Shown here: positions 63,075 through 64,000 of the stretch, piece by piece
Position numbering within the stretch: position 1 is the stretch's first letter
How the letters are laid out: every line of letters starts with the position of its first letter
Assembly: GCF_003478995.1 (NCBI RefSeq)
Contig: NZ_QUGI01000002.1
Location: 484,177 to 548,176, forward strand
Length of the DNA: 64,000 bases
Direction of reading: 5' to 3'
From: Pseudoflavonifractor sp. AF19-9AC
GTDB taxonomy: Bacteria; Bacillota; Clostridia; Oscillospirales; Oscillospiraceae
The notes under the pieces: model-generated
Seen by the model: the letters and a program-made list of their open reading frames with translations, nothing else
Told to the model about the DNA's origin: nothing
Database searches by the model: none
Made by a program: the position numbers and the translations under genes

Positions 63075-64000
63075 ATGCCCACACCCCTTTACGACGCATT
63101 GAAGGCCTATTCCTCCAGTGCCCACTCCCGTTTCCACATGCCCGGCCACAGCGGGAATTTCCTCCCCGCCCCGGAGCTTCAACCCCTTGCCCCTCTGGAC
63201 GTGACCGAGGTGCCCGGCACGGGCAACCTCTACGAGGCCGGAGAGCCCTTCGACTCCGCCCAGGCCCTGTGGGCCCAGGCCGCGGGCTTTGACCACTGCC
63301 AGTTCCTCACCGGCGGCTCCACCATGGGCCTGCACACCGGCCTTGCCCTGCTGGCCACACCCGGCTCCACCGTGCTGGTGGACCGGGGGTGTCACCGCTC
63401 GGTGTTCCACGCCATGGCTCTGCTGGACCTCCACCCCGTGTACCTGGAGCGTCCCTGGCTCTCTGGGGAAAATCTCACCGGCCCCTTCACCCCGGAGCAG
63501 GTAGCAAACACCCTGAACAACCACCCGGAAATCAAAACGGTTTGTATTACCTCTCCCGCATATTCCGGGGTGTTGTCGGATATCCCCGCCATTGCCCGGG
63601 AAATCCACGCCCACGGCGGGCGGCTGCTGGTGGACGGCGCCCACGGCGCCCACCTGCCCTTCCTGGGTGTGGACGCCTTTGGGGAGGCGGACTGTGTGGT
63701 GGTCTCCGCCCACAAGACCCTCCCCGCCATGGGCCAGACCGCCCTGCTCTTTACCCGGGGATTGGACCCCCACCGGGTGCGGCGCATGGCTGCGGTGTAC
63801 GGCACCTCCAGCCCCTCCTATCCCATGATGGCCTCCCTGGATTTGGCCCGGGACTGGCTGGAAGGGGAGGGGAGAGCGGCCTGCCTCCGTACGTCCCGGA
63901 GAGTGGCCCAGCTGCGGAAGAAATTCCCCAGCCTGCGCCCCGGCCCCGGCTTTGCCTTGGACCCCTGCCGCTTCACCCTGAAGGTGCAAAACGGCCCCGC
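63075..64000 (+). CDS. Orn/Lys/Arg decarboxylase-type PLP enzyme (partial)
   Basis: At least 308 residues, cut by the window end. Fold-type I PLP enzyme: FHMPGHSGN opening, FLTGGSTMGLH, DGAHGAHLPF and SAHKTLPAMGQTA with the PLP lysine. Family decarboxylates ornithine, lysine or arginine; the substrate is undecided. GAAGGGA precedes the ATG. Plus strand, first gene right of the post-jag repeat cluster. Confidence 0.9.
   Translation, partial: MPTPLYDALKAYSSSAHSRFHMPGHSGNFLPAPELQPLAPLDVTEVPGTGNLYEAGEPFDSAQALWAQAAGFDHCQFLTGGSTMGLHTGLALLATPGSTVLVDRGCHRSVFHAMALLDLHPVYLERPWLSGENLTGPFTPEQVANTLNNHPEIKTVCITSPAYSGVLSDIPAIAREIHAHGGRLLVDGAHGAHLPFLGVDAFGEADCVVVSAHKTLPAMGQTALLFTRGLDPHRVRRMAAVYGTSSPSYPMMASLDLARDWLEGEGRAACLRTSRRVAQLRKKFPSLRPGPGFALDPCRFTLKVQNGP

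Overview
The window is a GC-rich, low-repeat-tolerance-defying stretch of a Firmicutes chromosome of the Clostridia class. Gene content and protein style (DivIVA, SepF, YaaA/RecF/RemB order, class II GlyS with a T-box, RHH and XRE mini-regulators) point to the Oscillospiraceae, the Flavonifractor/Intestinimonas/Lawsonibacter type of gut bacteria. That placement is inference from gene style; no database search was run. The replication origin lies inside the window. The order rpmH-rnpA-yidD-yidC-jag reads rightward from about 58.3 kb, and dnaA-dnaN-yaaA-recF-remB-PH protein-gyrB-gyrA reads leftward from about 58 kb. Most genes left of the origin are on the minus strand, so they run with the fork.

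Layout. At 0-9.6 kb (minus) are pncB, a GNAT acetyltransferase, the division genes divIVA and sepF, yggS, a HlyD-like protein, hfq, miaA and two tandem unknown paralogues. At 9.8-18.6 kb (minus) are mutL, two small membrane proteins, mutS and miaB. At 18.8-25.3 kb (plus, head-on to replication) is a probable amino-acid/cell-wall ligase cluster: an alanine-racemase-like protein without the PLP lysine, an ATP-grasp ligase, an Asp/Glu racemase, and a MurE-type ligase fused to an acetylglutamate-kinase domain. At 25.3-38 kb are small regulator pairs, typA, a HAD phosphatase, an LTA-synthase-like sulfatase, an ANT(6)-type nucleotidyltransferase, VWA plus MoxR, and rnhA. At 38.8-43.7 kb are T-box-controlled glyS, a membrane protein/XRE operon, a LysM-G5-M23 peptidase and a LexA-controlled small membrane protein. 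At 44.7-61.8 kb are two SHOCT proteins and the gyrA-to-jag origin region. A truncated Orn/Lys/Arg-type decarboxylase closes the window.

The striking feature is the intergenic DNA. Nearly every long spacer is filled by structured repeats: (R1) ten copies of a 0.3-0.85 kb chain of hairpins with UNCG loops and compensatory changes; (R2) ten copies of a 65-bp two-hairpin element that often sits on a stop codon; (R3) about twenty 25-30-bp REP-like palindromes; (R4) two copies of a roughly 200-nt four-hairpin element; plus modules nested inside R1. Five times the same arrangement recurs: R1 element, regulator gene (XRE or RHH), divergent small protein, then the 3' end of a convergent gene (miaB, typA, rnhA, recF, or the MurE fusion). 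Four of the five pairs show two palindromic operators around divergent promoters. In two of them, with paralogous proteins, the small gene stops one base before the stop codon of the neighbour. I do not recognise this regulator-pair/structured-repeat unit as a described system, and it is the main discovery candidate here.
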